A DNA stretch of 64,000 nucleotides from an uncultured Planktomarina sp. (GCA_905182325.1 CAJJBD010000014.1:62001-126000); one strand, 5' to 3'. Positions 7,616-19,874 are shown, numbered from the stretch's first letter. Numbers and translations: made by a program. The notes: generated by a model not told the origin, from the letters alone.

Positions 7616-8864
7616 CCTTATGGATCGGCGCCAAGCTGTTTTAGGACAAAATGTACCAACTTTTTATGAAAATCCAGTCCATTTAACCAAAGGTGAAGGC
7701 GTTTGGGCTTGGGATATAAACGGCCAAAAATATCTAGACTGCTACAATAACGTGCCGCATGTTGGCCATTGTCATCCACATGTTGTAGCGGCAATTTCGG
7801 CTCAGGCTGCGACACTGAATACCCATACACGATATTTGCATGAGGGTGTCATAGAATACGCTGAGCGGTTGACTGCAAAATTTCACACAGATTTAGATCA
7901 ACTAATTATGGTTTGTAGTGGGTCTGAAGCAAACGATATTGCCTTGCGTATGGCACAGGCAGTTACAGGTAAGACTGGGATAATTGCTACTGATAATACA
8001 TACCATGGCAACACAATGGCTGTTTCCCAACTTTCGTCGCGTAAACCACCCATTGGTGGCTACGCTGCTAACATTCGACATGTTCCAGCGCCTGACACCC
8101 TTCGCCCAGTTGGTGGTACAACTGAGGGCCAAGCGCAAGCCTTTGCGCATAAAATCCAAAATGCTATTGATGACCTTGAAGTTTCTGGGCACGGATTTTC
8201 AGGTTTATTGTTTTGTCCAACCTTTGCAAACGAAGGTCTACCAGATTTACCTGCGGACTTCATGAAGCCTGCTGCGAAAGTTGTCCGGTCTGCTGGTGGA
8301 ATTCTAATCTCTGACGAGGTTCAGCCTGGGTTTGGTCGTACTGGTGATAATTGGTGGGGTTATGAGTGGCTGGGCCTTTCACCAGATGTAGTTACACTGG
8401 GAAAGCCAATGGCAAACGGACACCCTGTTGCTGCTGTAGTAGCTAAGGCAAGTGTAATGTCTGAATTCAGAAATGCCTTTAGTTACTTTAATACATTTGG
8501 TGGTAACCCAGTCAGCTGTGCGGCTGCCTCGGCAACCTTGGATGTTATAGAGCAGGACGGCCTCATAACAAATTCAAAACTTGTTGGATGCGATTTCCTA
8601 GAGAGACTTCAGGCAATCAAGCATGATGGCATTGCAAATGTCCGCGGTCGAGGTCTGTTTATTGCGCTTGAATTAGAAACTGATGGGGTAGCAAATGAAG
8701 CATTAGCAGCAAATGTTGTCGAATATGCACGCAACAATGGCATGCTAATGGGCCGTACTGGACGAAATCGCAATATTTTAAAGCTACGTCCCCCAATGCC
8801 GTTCAGTGTACAAAATGCGCGGGAGGCGACAAATATATTAACTGCAGCATTTAAAAAATTTTAG
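7605..8864 (+). CDS. Class III aminotransferase, phospho-lyase-like (AGXT2L family)
   Basis: A PLP enzyme of 419 residues. The signatures are GEGVWAWDINGQKYLDCYNNVPHVGHCHP near the N-terminus, GSEANDIALRMA for phosphate binding, ISDEVQPGFGRTG for the PLP-contacting Asp, and LGKPMANGHP with the Schiff-base lysine. The NNV..GHCHP and GKPM.NGHP patterns are typical of the subgroup containing mammalian phosphoethanolamine and 5-phosphohydroxylysine phospho-lyases rather than ordinary transaminases. The next gene, nine bases downstream, is an APH-fold kinase, matching the mammalian kinase/phospho-lyase pair and known bacterial fusions. Substrate is inferred: a phosphorylated amino alcohol or hydroxylysine. 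ATG 7605 is preceded by GAGGAAAG; ATG 7620 is an alternative. Confidence 0.88.
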   Translation: MTNNLMDRRQAVLGQNVPTFYENPVHLTKGEGVWAWDINGQKYLDCYNNVPHVGHCHPHVVAAISAQAATLNTHTRYLHEGVIEYAERLTAKFHTDLDQLIMVCSGSEANDIALRMAQAVTGKTGIIATDNTYHGNTMAVSQLSSRKPPIGGYAANIRHVPAPDTLRPVGGTTEGQAQAFAHKIQNAIDDLEVSGHGFSGLLFCPTFANEGLPDLPADFMKPAAKVVRSAGGILISDEVQPGFGRTGDNWWGYEWLGLSPDVVTLGKPMANGHPVAAVVAKASVMSEFRNAFSYFNTFGGNPVSCAAASATLDVIEQDGLITNSKLVGCDFLERLQAIKHDGIANVRGRGLFIALELETDGVANEALAANVVEYARNNGMLMGRTGRNRNILKLRPPMPFSVQNAREATNILTAAFKKF

Positions 8865-8872
8865 GCGTAAAA

Positions 8873-9793
8873 ATGATAAACGAGATCGCAATTTTATGGG
8901 GCTCAAATGGCAATCCTAAACTAATAGCTGAACGTGAAAATGCCGTATACCAGATTGAAATTGATGGGACGCTAGCTGCGCTACGTATACACAGAGCTGG
9001 TTATCAAAATCAAAGAGCTATTCTTTCAGAACTACAATGGACAGCGCGGCTAGCTGATGCAGGTTTTTCATGTCCTAGACCCATTTCTCAACTCAATGGA
9101 GAGTGGATATCCCCGTTGCCTGACGGACGCTTCGCAACAGTCATTTCTTGGGTTAATGGCAAACAGATTGGGACTGCAGGAGAATTTTTTTCTGGTAGTG
9201 TAGCAGAGCACTGTGATCTCTATCATCGGCTTGGCCACCTTTTGGCACAACTTCATAACACTACTGATAACATAAAGACTGATGACCTAACGCGCCCCGC
9301 ATGGGACCTAAATGGCTTGCTAGGAAAATCCCCGTTTTGGGGGAAGTTTTGGGAAAATCCTGCCCTTTCATCCAGTGAGAAGAAATTTCTTATCTATACT
9401 AGAGATGCTGCCTTTGAATACTTGAGTGGCATTAAAGAGCCAGATTTTGGATTAATTCACGCTGATGCGCTTCAAGAAAACGTTTTTTTTTATGATGATG
9501 CTCTGATTTTAATTGATTTTGATGACGCAGGCTTTGGGTATCGAGGCTATGATCTTGGTGTCCCAATGTCACAGCACTATGCGTTACGATATTTAAATGA
9601 TCTTATAATTGCAATTCAAGACGGCTATGGATCCCTCAGGAAAGCTCCATCACATGAAGAAATTAAGTTTTTTTTATTATTACGTTGCCTAGCGTCTGCC
9701 GGTTGGGTTTCAGAACGCCAAACAGAGAAAAATCCCGCACAACGTGTCTACGCTGAACGAGCACTATATTTAGCTCATCAGTGGCTAACTTAA
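8873..9793 (+). CDS. APH-family phosphotransferase (hydroxylysine kinase-like)
   Basis: A 306-residue small-molecule kinase of the aminoglycoside phosphotransferase/choline kinase fold. The catalytic loop reads LIHADALQENV (H-x-D-x4-N type) near residue 196 and the metal-binding segment LIDFDDAGFGYRGYDLG follows near 214. The nucleotide-binding lobe has ALRIHRAGY, with an Arg where the ATP-contacting Lys is often found. It is nine bases downstream of the phospho-lyase-like aminotransferase, so it probably phosphorylates the substrate which that enzyme then cleaves. It is not likely to be a drug-resistance enzyme. Converges on pncB with only 14 bases between stops. Confidence 0.87.
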   Translation: MINEIAILWGSNGNPKLIAERENAVYQIEIDGTLAALRIHRAGYQNQRAILSELQWTARLADAGFSCPRPISQLNGEWISPLPDGRFATVISWVNGKQIGTAGEFFSGSVAEHCDLYHRLGHLLAQLHNTTDNIKTDDLTRPAWDLNGLLGKSPFWGKFWENPALSSSEKKFLIYTRDAAFEYLSGIKEPDFGLIHADALQENVFFYDDALILIDFDDAGFGYRGYDLGVPMSQHYALRYLNDLIIAIQDGYGSLRKAPSHEEIKFFLLLRCLASAGWVSERQTEKNPAQRVYAERALYLAHQWLT

Positions 9794-9807
9794 GTAGAAT
9801 GAGAACT

Positions 9808-11100
9808 CTATACGACAACGGCCTGCGAAATTTGTTGGCTGACGCCAAATACCCTTTTATAACGCTCCACTTCTTCCATTGGCCCCACAGCCTTATTGGG
9901 GTTATCAGAAAGTTTAACAGTGGGCCGCCCATCAGCGTTCACTACTTTGCAAACTAGGGAAAAAGGCTTCAACGCGTCATCATGCACAAGACCTTTAAAA
10001 TCATTAGTGAGTAAGGTGCCCCAACCAAAAGACACTCTTACCCTTCCATTAAACAAAGCCTGAAGCTCCAAAATTTTTGCCACATCGAGCCCATCAGAAA
10101 AAATTACAAGCTTCTGTCTCGGATCTTCTCCACGGCTCTCCCACCATTTAATCGCAGCCTCAGTGCCACTGATGGGGTCACCCGAGTCAATCCGTATTCC
10201 AGTCCATTTAGCCAACCAAGCTGGTGCATTATCTAGAAACCCTTGTGTCCCATAAGTGTCAGGTAAAATAATTCGGAGGTTACCTTCATGCTCATCATGC
10301 CAATCTGACATGACATCGTATGGGGCTTGGCGTAATGCCTCATCTGATTCAGCCAGTGCAGAGTAGATCATTGGTAGTTCATGGGCATTTGTACCAATAG
10401 CAGCTAAATCACGGTTTTTTGCAATCAAGCAGTTTGAAGTACCCACAAACTTTTTTCCTAAGCCCTCTGTCATGGCCTGAACTGCCCAATCTTGCCAAAG
10501 AAAAGAATGCCTGCGGCGGGTCCCAAAGTCAGCTAATCGAAGATTATCTATGTTCCTTAACTGCTCAATTTTTTCCCAGAGTTTAGCCATCCCTCGAGCA
10601 TAAAGAATTTGAAGCTCAAAGCGCCGCATTTCACCAAGTACAGCGCGTCCACGTAATTCCATTAAAACCGAAAGTGCTGGGATTTCCCAAAGCATGACCT
10701 CAGGCCAACTCCCCTCAAAGGTAAGTTTAAATTGACCGTCATGTTTTTCCAGATGGTAGGGAGGCAAGCGCAATGCTTCAAACCAGTCCATAAATTCAGG
10801 CGTAAACATCTGACGTTTACCATAAAATGTATTACCTCGCATCCAGGTACTTTCTCCACGGGCTAATGAGAGGGACCTAATATGGTCTAACTGCTCGCGT
10901 AGTTCGCCTTCATCTATCAGGTCAGCCAAACGGATCTCAGGAGAGCGGTTAATCACGCTAAAAGTCACCTGGGTATTTGGTTTATTTCTAAATACAGACT
11001 GACACATCAGAAGCTTATAAAAATCTGTGTCTATTAAAGACCTTACTATTGGATCAATTTTCCATTTATGGTTCCAAACACGGGTAGCGATATCAACCAT
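9808..11100 (-). CDS. pncB: Nicotinate phosphoribosyltransferase
   Basis: PncB makes nicotinate mononucleotide from nicotinate and PRPP with ATP, the committed step of NAD salvage. The 430-residue protein has the N-terminal IDTDFYKLLM motif, the central ADFGTRRRHSF, FVGTSNCLIA around the phosphorylated-His region, IRIDSGDP for PRPP phosphate binding, and VSFGWGTLLTND near the C-terminus. The frame stays open further upstream, but ATG 11100 gives the normal N-terminus (MVDIATRVWNH). That ATG overlaps the pncA stop by one base (TAATG), so the nicotinamidase and this enzyme are translated together: the product of pncA is the substrate here. Confidence 0.97.
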   Translation of the reverse strand: MVDIATRVWNHKWKIDPIVRSLIDTDFYKLLMCQSVFRNKPNTQVTFSVINRSPEIRLADLIDEGELREQLDHIRSLSLARGESTWMRGNTFYGKRQMFTPEFMDWFEALRLPPYHLEKHDGQFKLTFEGSWPEVMLWEIPALSVLMELRGRAVLGEMRRFELQILYARGMAKLWEKIEQLRNIDNLRLADFGTRRRHSFLWQDWAVQAMTEGLGKKFVGTSNCLIAKNRDLAAIGTNAHELPMIYSALAESDEALRQAPYDVMSDWHDEHEGNLRIILPDTYGTQGFLDNAPAWLAKWTGIRIDSGDPISGTEAAIKWWESRGEDPRQKLVIFSDGLDVAKILELQALFNGRVRVSFGWGTLLTNDFKGLVHDDALKPFSLVCKVVNADGRPTVKLSDNPNKAVGPMEEVERYKRVFGVSQQISQAVVV

Positions 11101-11690
11101 TAGATTAAATCCACTTTTGCTAGCTTCATTTCTGTTAATGCACTTGCAAGTGAACCATCTGTATCGATGGCACGGCACAGGCCAGTGTCAACACTCACAT
11201 TAAATTTCAACCGTGCAGCATCCAATGCTGAGTAAGCAACACAGTAGTCAGTAGCAAGACCGACAAGGGTTAGATCTGTTATTCCCCGCGCATTCAAATA
11301 ACCATGTAGACCTGTTGGAGTTTTTTTGTCATTCTCAAAAAATGCTGAATAGCTGTCCATTTCTAGTTGAATGCCCTTTCGTATTACCAAGTCAGCCCTG
11401 AGGGTGTTAAGATTCTCGTGGAACATCGCTCCTGAAGTTCCTTGAACACAATGATCAGGCCAAAGAACCTGTTTGCCATAAGCCATATCTTTGATTGAAA
11501 ATTTTTCAAGATTGTGGCTGCTGGCAAAGGAAGAGTGTCTAGGGGGATGCCAGTCTTGAGTCAGGATTATGGCGTCAAAATACTCCATGATAGAATTTAT
11601 AGGTTCAATAATTTCATCACCACCAGCCACAGCCAATTCACCACCAGGACAAAAATCATTCTGTACATCAATTACAATTAAGGCACGCAT
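11100..11690 (-). CDS. pncA: Nicotinamidase
   Basis: PncA deamidates nicotinamide to nicotinate. In the 196-residue protein the catalytic triad is visible: Asp8 in VIDVQNDF, Lys in VIRKG, and Cys in ATDYCVAYSALDA. Metal-binding residues lie in DWHPPRHSSF. The ATG at 11690 has an ideal AGGAGG upstream; an upstream extension to 11747 lacks one. Forms an operon with pncB through a one-base TAATG overlap. Divergent from trhO, with about 105 bases between starts. Confidence 0.97.
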   Translation of the reverse strand: MRALIVIDVQNDFCPGGELAVAGGDEIIEPINSIMEYFDAIILTQDWHPPRHSSFASSHNLEKFSIKDMAYGKQVLWPDHCVQGTSGAMFHENLNTLRADLVIRKGIQLEMDSYSAFFENDKKTPTGLHGYLNARGITDLTLVGLATDYCVAYSALDAARLKFNVSVDTGLCRAIDTDGSLASALTEMKLAKVDLI

Positions 11691-11795
11691 ATGAGCCTCC
11701 TGGATAAACTTGAAACAATAAATAAAGATCACACAACATAAGGTCAATGTGAACTGATCTTGTTAGATACACTACATCAGACTATGAGGCAGCAC

Positions 11796-12683
11796 ATGTT
11801 TACAGTTTCTGCACTATATCATTTTACTAGGCTCAACGAGCCCAACTCACTACGCGGTCCAATCCTATCACTTTGTCAGCACGAGGGTATCAAAGGCACA
11901 ATTCTCCTCGCACATGAGGGGATTAATGGTACGGTAGCAGGTCCAAGCGCGGGCGTAACGCGACTTTGGGCCCATATATCTGATTTGCCTGGGTGCTCAA
12001 ACTTTACCCACAAAGAGAGTACCTCAAAATATATACCCTTCAAACGTATGAAGGTGAGGATTAAAAAAGAGATCGTCACGATGGGAAAACCAAATGTAGA
12101 TCCATCTGTCAAAACTGGTCGGTACGTTGAGCCATGCGACTGGAATAAGCTTATCAATACTCCAGATGTTGCAGTAATTGATACACGTAATGATTACGAG
12201 GTGGGCATTGGAACATTTAAGGGCGCAATCAACCCAAATACTAAAACTTTTCGTGAATTTCCAAAGTGGTGGGCCAAAAATAAACATAAATTTAAAAATA
12301 AAAAAATTGCCATGTTTTGCACCGGTGGAATTCGGTGTGAAAAATCTAGTAACTTCTTGTTAGGTGAGGGTATTGAGGATGTATTTCATTTAAAAGGTGG
12401 TATTTTAAAATACTTGGAGCAAGTTGCAAAACAAGACAGTGCCTGGGAAGGGGAATGTTTTGTTTTTGACAATCGTGTCTCAGTTGGTCACGGCTTAAAA
12501 GAGGGCAATTATGATCAATGCTACGCCTGTCGGCGACCTGTAAACCAGCAAGATAAGAACAGAGCAGAATATGTTCAAGGTACGCAATGTCATCAATGCA
12601 TAAATGAATATACAAAAGAAGATCGAGCTAGGTTTGGGGAAAGGCAACGTCAAATTGATGAAAAAACCAAATTGTTAGATTAG
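11796..12683 (+). CDS. trhO: tRNA uridine-34 hydroxylase TrhO (rhodanese family)
   Basis: TrhO (YceA) hydroxylates U34 of tRNA with molecular oxygen, the first step to 5-methoxyuridine or cmo5U. The 295-residue protein has the N-terminal UPF0176 domain (LLAHEGINGTVAG), then a rhodanese domain with DTRNDYEVGIGTFKGA and the active-site loop CTGGIRCEKSS, and a C-terminal Cys-rich segment (CYACRRPV...CHQC). The start is ambiguous: TTG 11760, ATG 11784 and ATG 11796 are in frame; ATG 11796 has GAGG at suitable distance and begins MFTVSALYHF as in the family. Confidence 0.94.
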   Translation: MFTVSALYHFTRLNEPNSLRGPILSLCQHEGIKGTILLAHEGINGTVAGPSAGVTRLWAHISDLPGCSNFTHKESTSKYIPFKRMKVRIKKEIVTMGKPNVDPSVKTGRYVEPCDWNKLINTPDVAVIDTRNDYEVGIGTFKGAINPNTKTFREFPKWWAKNKHKFKNKKIAMFCTGGIRCEKSSNFLLGEGIEDVFHLKGGILKYLEQVAKQDSAWEGECFVFDNRVSVGHGLKEGNYDQCYACRRPVNQQDKNRAEYVQGTQCHQCINEYTKEDRARFGERQRQIDEKTKLLD

Positions 12684-12789
12684 CCTGAACTTTGTTTAAG
12701 ACTTGCAATTACTATGTTGGTTTCTCAAATTTAGGCCATCAGTTTTATTGGCCCCAAAGCACCACTAAAGCGTAAAGCCCCAACCAAAT

Positions 12790-15543
<2,754 letters not shown>

Positions 15544-16176
15544 TCAAACAAAAGGTATCGCCAACCCAACCAATATAAGTGACAGGCCCGACACCTTATT
15601 AATTCTAACCACTGCCTTAGAAGAATTTAAAACAGAACGGATTTTATTTACAAAAACAGCCAGAGTTAGATTGCCAAATAACGGCGTAACTACAGAAACC
15701 ACAACTATCGCTACAATATCTAAAAAAGTAATGTCATCTAAATCAAAAAAACTTGGCAACACACCCATATAAAAAAGAATGGCTTTTGGATTACCTAAAA
15801 TTACAAAAACACCCGCAGCAAAGCCTGCTCCGATACCTGGGCGTGTAAGCTGACTATTTTCACCAAAAGAACGCTCTGCTTTAAAAATCAATAAAGCTCC
15901 CATTATCAGAAATATCAGCGTGGCAGAAAAACGAAGGAGGGCCATAATTCCGTCAATTTCATTAACCAACCAACTTACACCTAAAATAGCCAGTATTGGC
16001 CACACGGCATCACCAAACGATACGCCCAAGGCTAACGGCCAAGCCGCTTGAAAGCCACCAGACATTGCTCGGGCCAGAAGTGCAATCCAGACTGGTCCTG
16101 GGGTAAGAAACAAAATAAGCACTGCCAGCGCATAAAAACTCAAGTCCAGTACAGAAACGGTCATGGTCATGGTCAT
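15544..16176 (-). CDS. LysE/RhtB family amino-acid exporter
   Basis: A 210-residue membrane protein with about six hydrophobic segments. The N-terminal LTPGPVWIALLARAMSGGFQAAWPLALG matches the LysE signature (TPGPxxxxxxxxxxxxGxxxGxxxxxG), and the mid-protein VILGNPKAILFYMGVLP matches the conserved NPKAxLFF motif. Substrate not readable: lysine, threonine, homoserine or other amino acids are exported by relatives. The start is a run of three ATGACC hexamers, giving MTMTMT; the first ATG overlaps the recF stop as ATGA, so this gene is translationally coupled to recF, though the functional link is unclear. Confidence 0.92.
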   Translation of the reverse strand: MTMTMTVSVLDLSFYALAVLILFLTPGPVWIALLARAMSGGFQAAWPLALGVSFGDAVWPILAILGVSWLVNEIDGIMALLRFSATLIFLIMGALLIFKAERSFGENSQLTRPGIGAGFAAGVFVILGNPKAILFYMGVLPSFFDLDDITFLDIVAIVVVSVVTPLFGNLTLAVFVNKIRSVLNSSKAVVRINKVSGLSLILVGLAIPFV

Positions 16177-17279
16177 TTAAAAGCTATACTGGATTTCCCA
16201 TCTCCATCCATAGCCAACAGGTGTTGCGCACGACCCCCCAACTCTTGAAAAAGCTCTGGACCTGTTCCAGTCAACCAGGCTTGGGCTCCCAACGCACAAA
16301 TTTCATCATACAGCGCCTCACGCCTATTAGAATCCAAATGCGCAGCTACCTCATCCAAGAGTAGTAAGGGTGTCGTGCCAGTTTTCTCTTTTAACGCGCG
16401 ACAATTTGCCAAAATCAACGATATTAAAAGCGCTTTTTGTTCTCCAGTTGAACTGTCTTTTGCGGGTATATTTTTATCTGAAAAAACGCCATAAAGATCA
16501 TCACGGTGTGGTCCTAATAGTGTTCGCCCCACTATAATGTCACGCTTGCGGTATTGGGAAAATAATTCCGCCAAGTCTTGGCTGTTGGTTGGCATTTCTA
16601 CATCTTCTGCATTTACGAGCTCAAGGTGAGCCGAAGGAAATATCGTTTCAGAACACTCCTGAGCTGCATCAACTAACTTTAACGCTTCCTTCCTTGAAAT
16701 TCTAATTTTGATGGCAGCTTTAGCCATTTGACTTTCAATCGCTCTATACCAGTGCTCATCTCTGACTTGATCTTTCAGCAAGCGATTTCGTTCTCGCATA
16801 GCCTTTTCATAGATTAAGACATTTTCAGCATGATCTGCATCAAAAGAAAGTGTCATGCGGTCCAAAAACCTGCGTCGGCCATCTGCGGCCTCAGTCCAAA
16901 GGCGATCCATTGCTGGTATCAACCACAGTATTCGGACAATTTTGCCCAACTTAACCTGCGTAACATTTTTATTGTCAATACGCACCTGTCTAGAATTTCC
17001 ATTTTCTGACCAGGTTTCTATTTCATATTTGCGATCATGAAGCCGAACCACAGCCTTAATCTTCCAGCCTAAATTTTCAGGTTTTTGGACCATATCTGTA
17101 GCGCTTGCTCGCCGCACACCACGGCCTGGCGACAACAAAGAGACAGCTTCAAGAATGTTAGTTTTACCTGCACCATTTGCTCCGTAAATGGCCAGGGGTC
17201 TGGGATCACAGGCAATCTGAATAGCGCGATGTGACCGAAAATACGAAATGTTTAACTTTTCAACGGCCAGGCTGGGCAT
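16173..17279 (-). CDS. recF: DNA replication and repair protein RecF
   Basis: RecF is an SMC-like ABC ATPase that, with RecO and RecR, loads RecA on single-strand gaps. In the 368-residue protein Walker A is GANGAGKT at 33-40, the ABC signature is SSTGEQKALLISL, and Walker B is LLLLDEVAAHLD near 320. ATG 17279 starts the canonical LNISYFRSHR N-terminus. It lies 25 bases downstream of dnaN, the conserved dnaA-dnaN-recF order, and overlaps lysE by four bases. Confidence 0.97.
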   Translation of the reverse strand: MPSLAVEKLNISYFRSHRAIQIACDPRPLAIYGANGAGKTNILEAVSLLSPGRGVRRASATDMVQKPENLGWKIKAVVRLHDRKYEIETWSENGNSRQVRIDNKNVTQVKLGKIVRILWLIPAMDRLWTEAADGRRRFLDRMTLSFDADHAENVLIYEKAMRERNRLLKDQVRDEHWYRAIESQMAKAAIKIRISRKEALKLVDAAQECSETIFPSAHLELVNAEDVEMPTNSQDLAELFSQYRKRDIIVGRTLLGPHRDDLYGVFSDKNIPAKDSSTGEQKALLISLILANCRALKEKTGTTPLLLLDEVAAHLDSNRREALYDEICALGAQAWLTGTGPELFQELGGRAQHLLAMDGDGKSSIAFK

Positions 17280-17304
17280 CTGCGCCCCTCAGCTTTCGGT
17301 TTTC

Positions 17305-18423
17305 CTACACTCTCATAGGCATGACAACATAAATAGCTGACATATCACTACCTTCACGCATCAGAGTAGGATCACCCGAAGAGTTAAATAAAAATACTGC
17401 ATTTTCACGGTCTACTTGACTTGCAATTTCTAGCAGATATTTCGCGTTAAACCCTATTTCAAGTTTTTCATCCGCATATGCCACTGCAAGCTCTTCTTCG
17501 GCAGCGCCACTGTCTGGAGCATTAACAGATAATATCAACCGATCTTCGTCTAAAGACATCTTTACTGCACGTGATCGTTCAGAAGAAACAGTAGCGACTC
17601 GATCCACGGCTTTAGCAAAATCCGCAGCATCCACCTCTAATTTGCGAGTATTACCTGATGGAATTACCCGAGAGTAGTCTGGGAAAGTACCATCGATTAC
17701 CTTGGATGTAAGTGTTACATCCAGAGTTGCAAACCGCACTTTGGTTTCTGAAACTGAAACAGAAATTTGGGCATTATCATCGTCTAAAAGCTTTCGCACT
17801 TCGTTCACAGTTTTCCTTGGGACAATGATTCCAGGCATCAGTTTAGCATTTTCTGGTAAGTCGGCATCAATACGCGCAAGTCGATGGCCATCAGTAGCAA
17901 CGCAGCGCAGCACTTCCCCTCCATCACCCTCTGCTACATGCAAATACACACCATTCAAGTAGTAACGAGTTTCCTCTGTTGAGATTGCAAATTTTGATTT
18001 ATCAAAAAGTCGACGAAGCGTCATAGCGGAGACTTTGAAATCTGCAGTATATTCAGATGTCGTCATCTCGGGGAAGTCTTCTTTGGGAAGGGTAGCTAAT
18101 GAGAAGTTTGACCGACCTGCCGCAACAGTTAAGCGGCCAGATGCACCATCATCAGCCAAAGTTATGAGGGCCCCATCCGGGAGTTTGCGAACAATCTCAT
18201 GCAACATAACGGCAGAAACAGTACTTGTTCCAGGACGTTCAACCACACCACTTACTCGGTCTAAGATTTCAATATCAAGATCCGTAGCACGAAAGGACAC
18301 ATTATCACCCTTAGCCTCAATTAAAACATTAGCTAAGATTGGTATCGTATTCCGCCGTTCGACAACAGACTGTGCTTGAGACACAGCTTTTAAAAGGATT
18401 GCACGTTCAATAGATAGTTTCAT
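17305..18423 (-). CDS. dnaN: DNA polymerase III sliding clamp (beta subunit)
   Basis: The beta clamp is a ring dimer that tethers polymerase III to DNA. The 372-residue length and the motifs fit: MKLSIERAILLKAVSQAQSV at the start, NTIPILANVLI, YYLNGVYLH, VATDGHRLA in the middle domain, and the C-terminal MREGSDMSAIYVVMPMRV, including the hydrophobic cleft end PMRV. ATG 18423 has GGAG upstream; the frame continues to 18480 without a ribosome site. About 105 bases downstream of dnaA. Confidence 0.98.
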   Translation of the reverse strand: MKLSIERAILLKAVSQAQSVVERRNTIPILANVLIEAKGDNVSFRATDLDIEILDRVSGVVERPGTSTVSAVMLHEIVRKLPDGALITLADDGASGRLTVAAGRSNFSLATLPKEDFPEMTTSEYTADFKVSAMTLRRLFDKSKFAISTEETRYYLNGVYLHVAEGDGGEVLRCVATDGHRLARIDADLPENAKLMPGIIVPRKTVNEVRKLLDDDNAQISVSVSETKVRFATLDVTLTSKVIDGTFPDYSRVIPSGNTRKLEVDAADFAKAVDRVATVSSERSRAVKMSLDEDRLILSVNAPDSGAAEEELAVAYADEKLEIGFNAKYLLEIASQVDRENAVFLFNSSGDPTLMREGSDMSAIYVVMPMRV

Positions 18424-18527
18424 TATCAATCTCCACCTCGTACCATGGATGAAAACCGTAACGGGTTTTCCGCAGGACACAAGTGTTTCTAACAGTGTTT
18501 TAGTGAAAGCCTTGGACTGTGGAGTAC

Positions 18528-19874
18528 TTATCCCTCCAAGGAACGCCTTAGCATATCAAGATCATCAGATATTTGGCTATCTTGGTTTCGGAGATCTTCA
18601 ATCCGACGCACGCCATGCATAACCGTTGTATGGTCACGGCCACCAAAGCGACGGCCAATCTCAGGAAGTGAACGGGTTGTGAGCTGTTTGCACAAATACA
18701 TGGCTATTTGCCTCGGACGGGCAAAACTCCGCAGTCGCTTGGGACCCAACATATCAGATAGCCTAATATTATAATGGTCACTAACTTTTCTCTGAATCTC
18801 TTCAACAGTAGTTTTTCGATCTGAGGCTCGAAGAATATCAGACAAACAGTCCTGTGTCATCTCTACTGTTATTTCACGGCCTACTAGAGATGCAAATGCA
18901 AATAAACGTGTCAGCGCCCCCTCAAGAACCCTCACATTACTAGAAATACGATGAGCCAAAAACTCTACTACCTCTTGGCGAACTTTAATGCCAGGATAGC
19001 TAGACTGATATAGTTCAATCTTTGACTCCAAGATACCAAGCCGCAGCTCATAGGTGGTTGGGTGAAGATCTACAACCAAGCCACACTGCAGGCGGCTCGC
19101 TATCCGATCTTCTAAGTATTTGATTTCTCCAGGAGCGCGGTCAGCAGAAATAATGATCTGTTTGTTCTGATCAACTAACGCGTTAAAAGTATGAAAAAAC
19201 TCTTCCTGCGTACTATCTTTCCCAGCAATAAACTGTACGTCATCAACCATAAGCACATCAACTGAACGGAAGAGCTCTTTAAAATCCATCATTTTCCGCT
19301 CACGCAAGGCTTGCACAAAACGATACATGAATTGCTCTGCAGAAAGATACATCACATTTATATCTGGACGATTCGCCTGTAACTCCCAAGCTATCGCATG
19401 CATCAGGTGAGTTTTGCCCAACCCAACCCCACCATATAAAAATAATGGGTTAAAGGTTGCTGGGCCAGCCTCAGCAACACGTTTTGAAGCAGCGTGGGCT
19501 AGTTCATTGGGCTTGCCGACAACAAAATTATCAAACAAAAACCGGGAATCAAGTTTTGCACCCGCTATATCGCGTTGCCTAGAGGAGTCACCACCAACGA
19601 CCACCTCCTTGACCTGTTTAGGTTCTGGCTCAGAACCGCCTACTGTGAATAACAAACGCGAGACCTTGCAACCAGACTTTTGCAATTGATATAAAATTTG
19701 GTCTTCAAAATGTTGACGAACGTAATTTCCAAAAAAACTAGTTGGCACCAAAAGTTCTGCTACGCCGTCGCCCTCACTAATAAATTGTAATGGTTCTATC
19801 CACGATTTAAAGTTATTTTTTCCCAAAGATTTAAGCAAACTATCTGCGGCGATGTTCCAAATTTCTAATGCCAT
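18528..19874 (-). CDS. dnaA: Chromosomal replication initiator DnaA
   Basis: DnaA binds origin boxes and opens the duplex. The 448-residue protein shows domain I (NNFKSWIEPLQF), the AAA+ domain with Walker A GGVGLGKTHL near 150 and Walker B LMVDDVQFIAGK, sensor motifs (DRIASRLQCGLV), and the domain IV DNA-binding signature GGRDHTTVMHGVRRIE. ATG 19874 is preferred over TTG 19892, since it begins at the family's usual distance from domain I. Its 5' flank is the candidate origin. Confidence 0.98.
   Translation of the reverse strand: MALEIWNIAADSLLKSLGKNNFKSWIEPLQFISEGDGVAELLVPTSFFGNYVRQHFEDQILYQLQKSGCKVSRLLFTVGGSEPEPKQVKEVVVGGDSSRQRDIAGAKLDSRFLFDNFVVGKPNELAHAASKRVAEAGPATFNPLFLYGGVGLGKTHLMHAIAWELQANRPDINVMYLSAEQFMYRFVQALRERKMMDFKELFRSVDVLMVDDVQFIAGKDSTQEEFFHTFNALVDQNKQIIISADRAPGEIKYLEDRIASRLQCGLVVDLHPTTYELRLGILESKIELYQSSYPGIKVRQEVVEFLAHRISSNVRVLEGALTRLFAFASLVGREITVEMTQDCLSDILRASDRKTTVEEIQRKVSDHYNIRLSDMLGPKRLRSFARPRQIAMYLCKQLTTRSLPEIGRRFGGRDHTTVMHGVRRIEDLRNQDSQISDDLDMLRRSLEG

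Noticed and set aside
8873-9793. APH-fold protein as an antibiotic-resistance enzyme
   Set aside because: It is coupled to a phospho-lyase-like PLP enzyme and lacks the context of a resistance gene; metabolic kinase is more likely.
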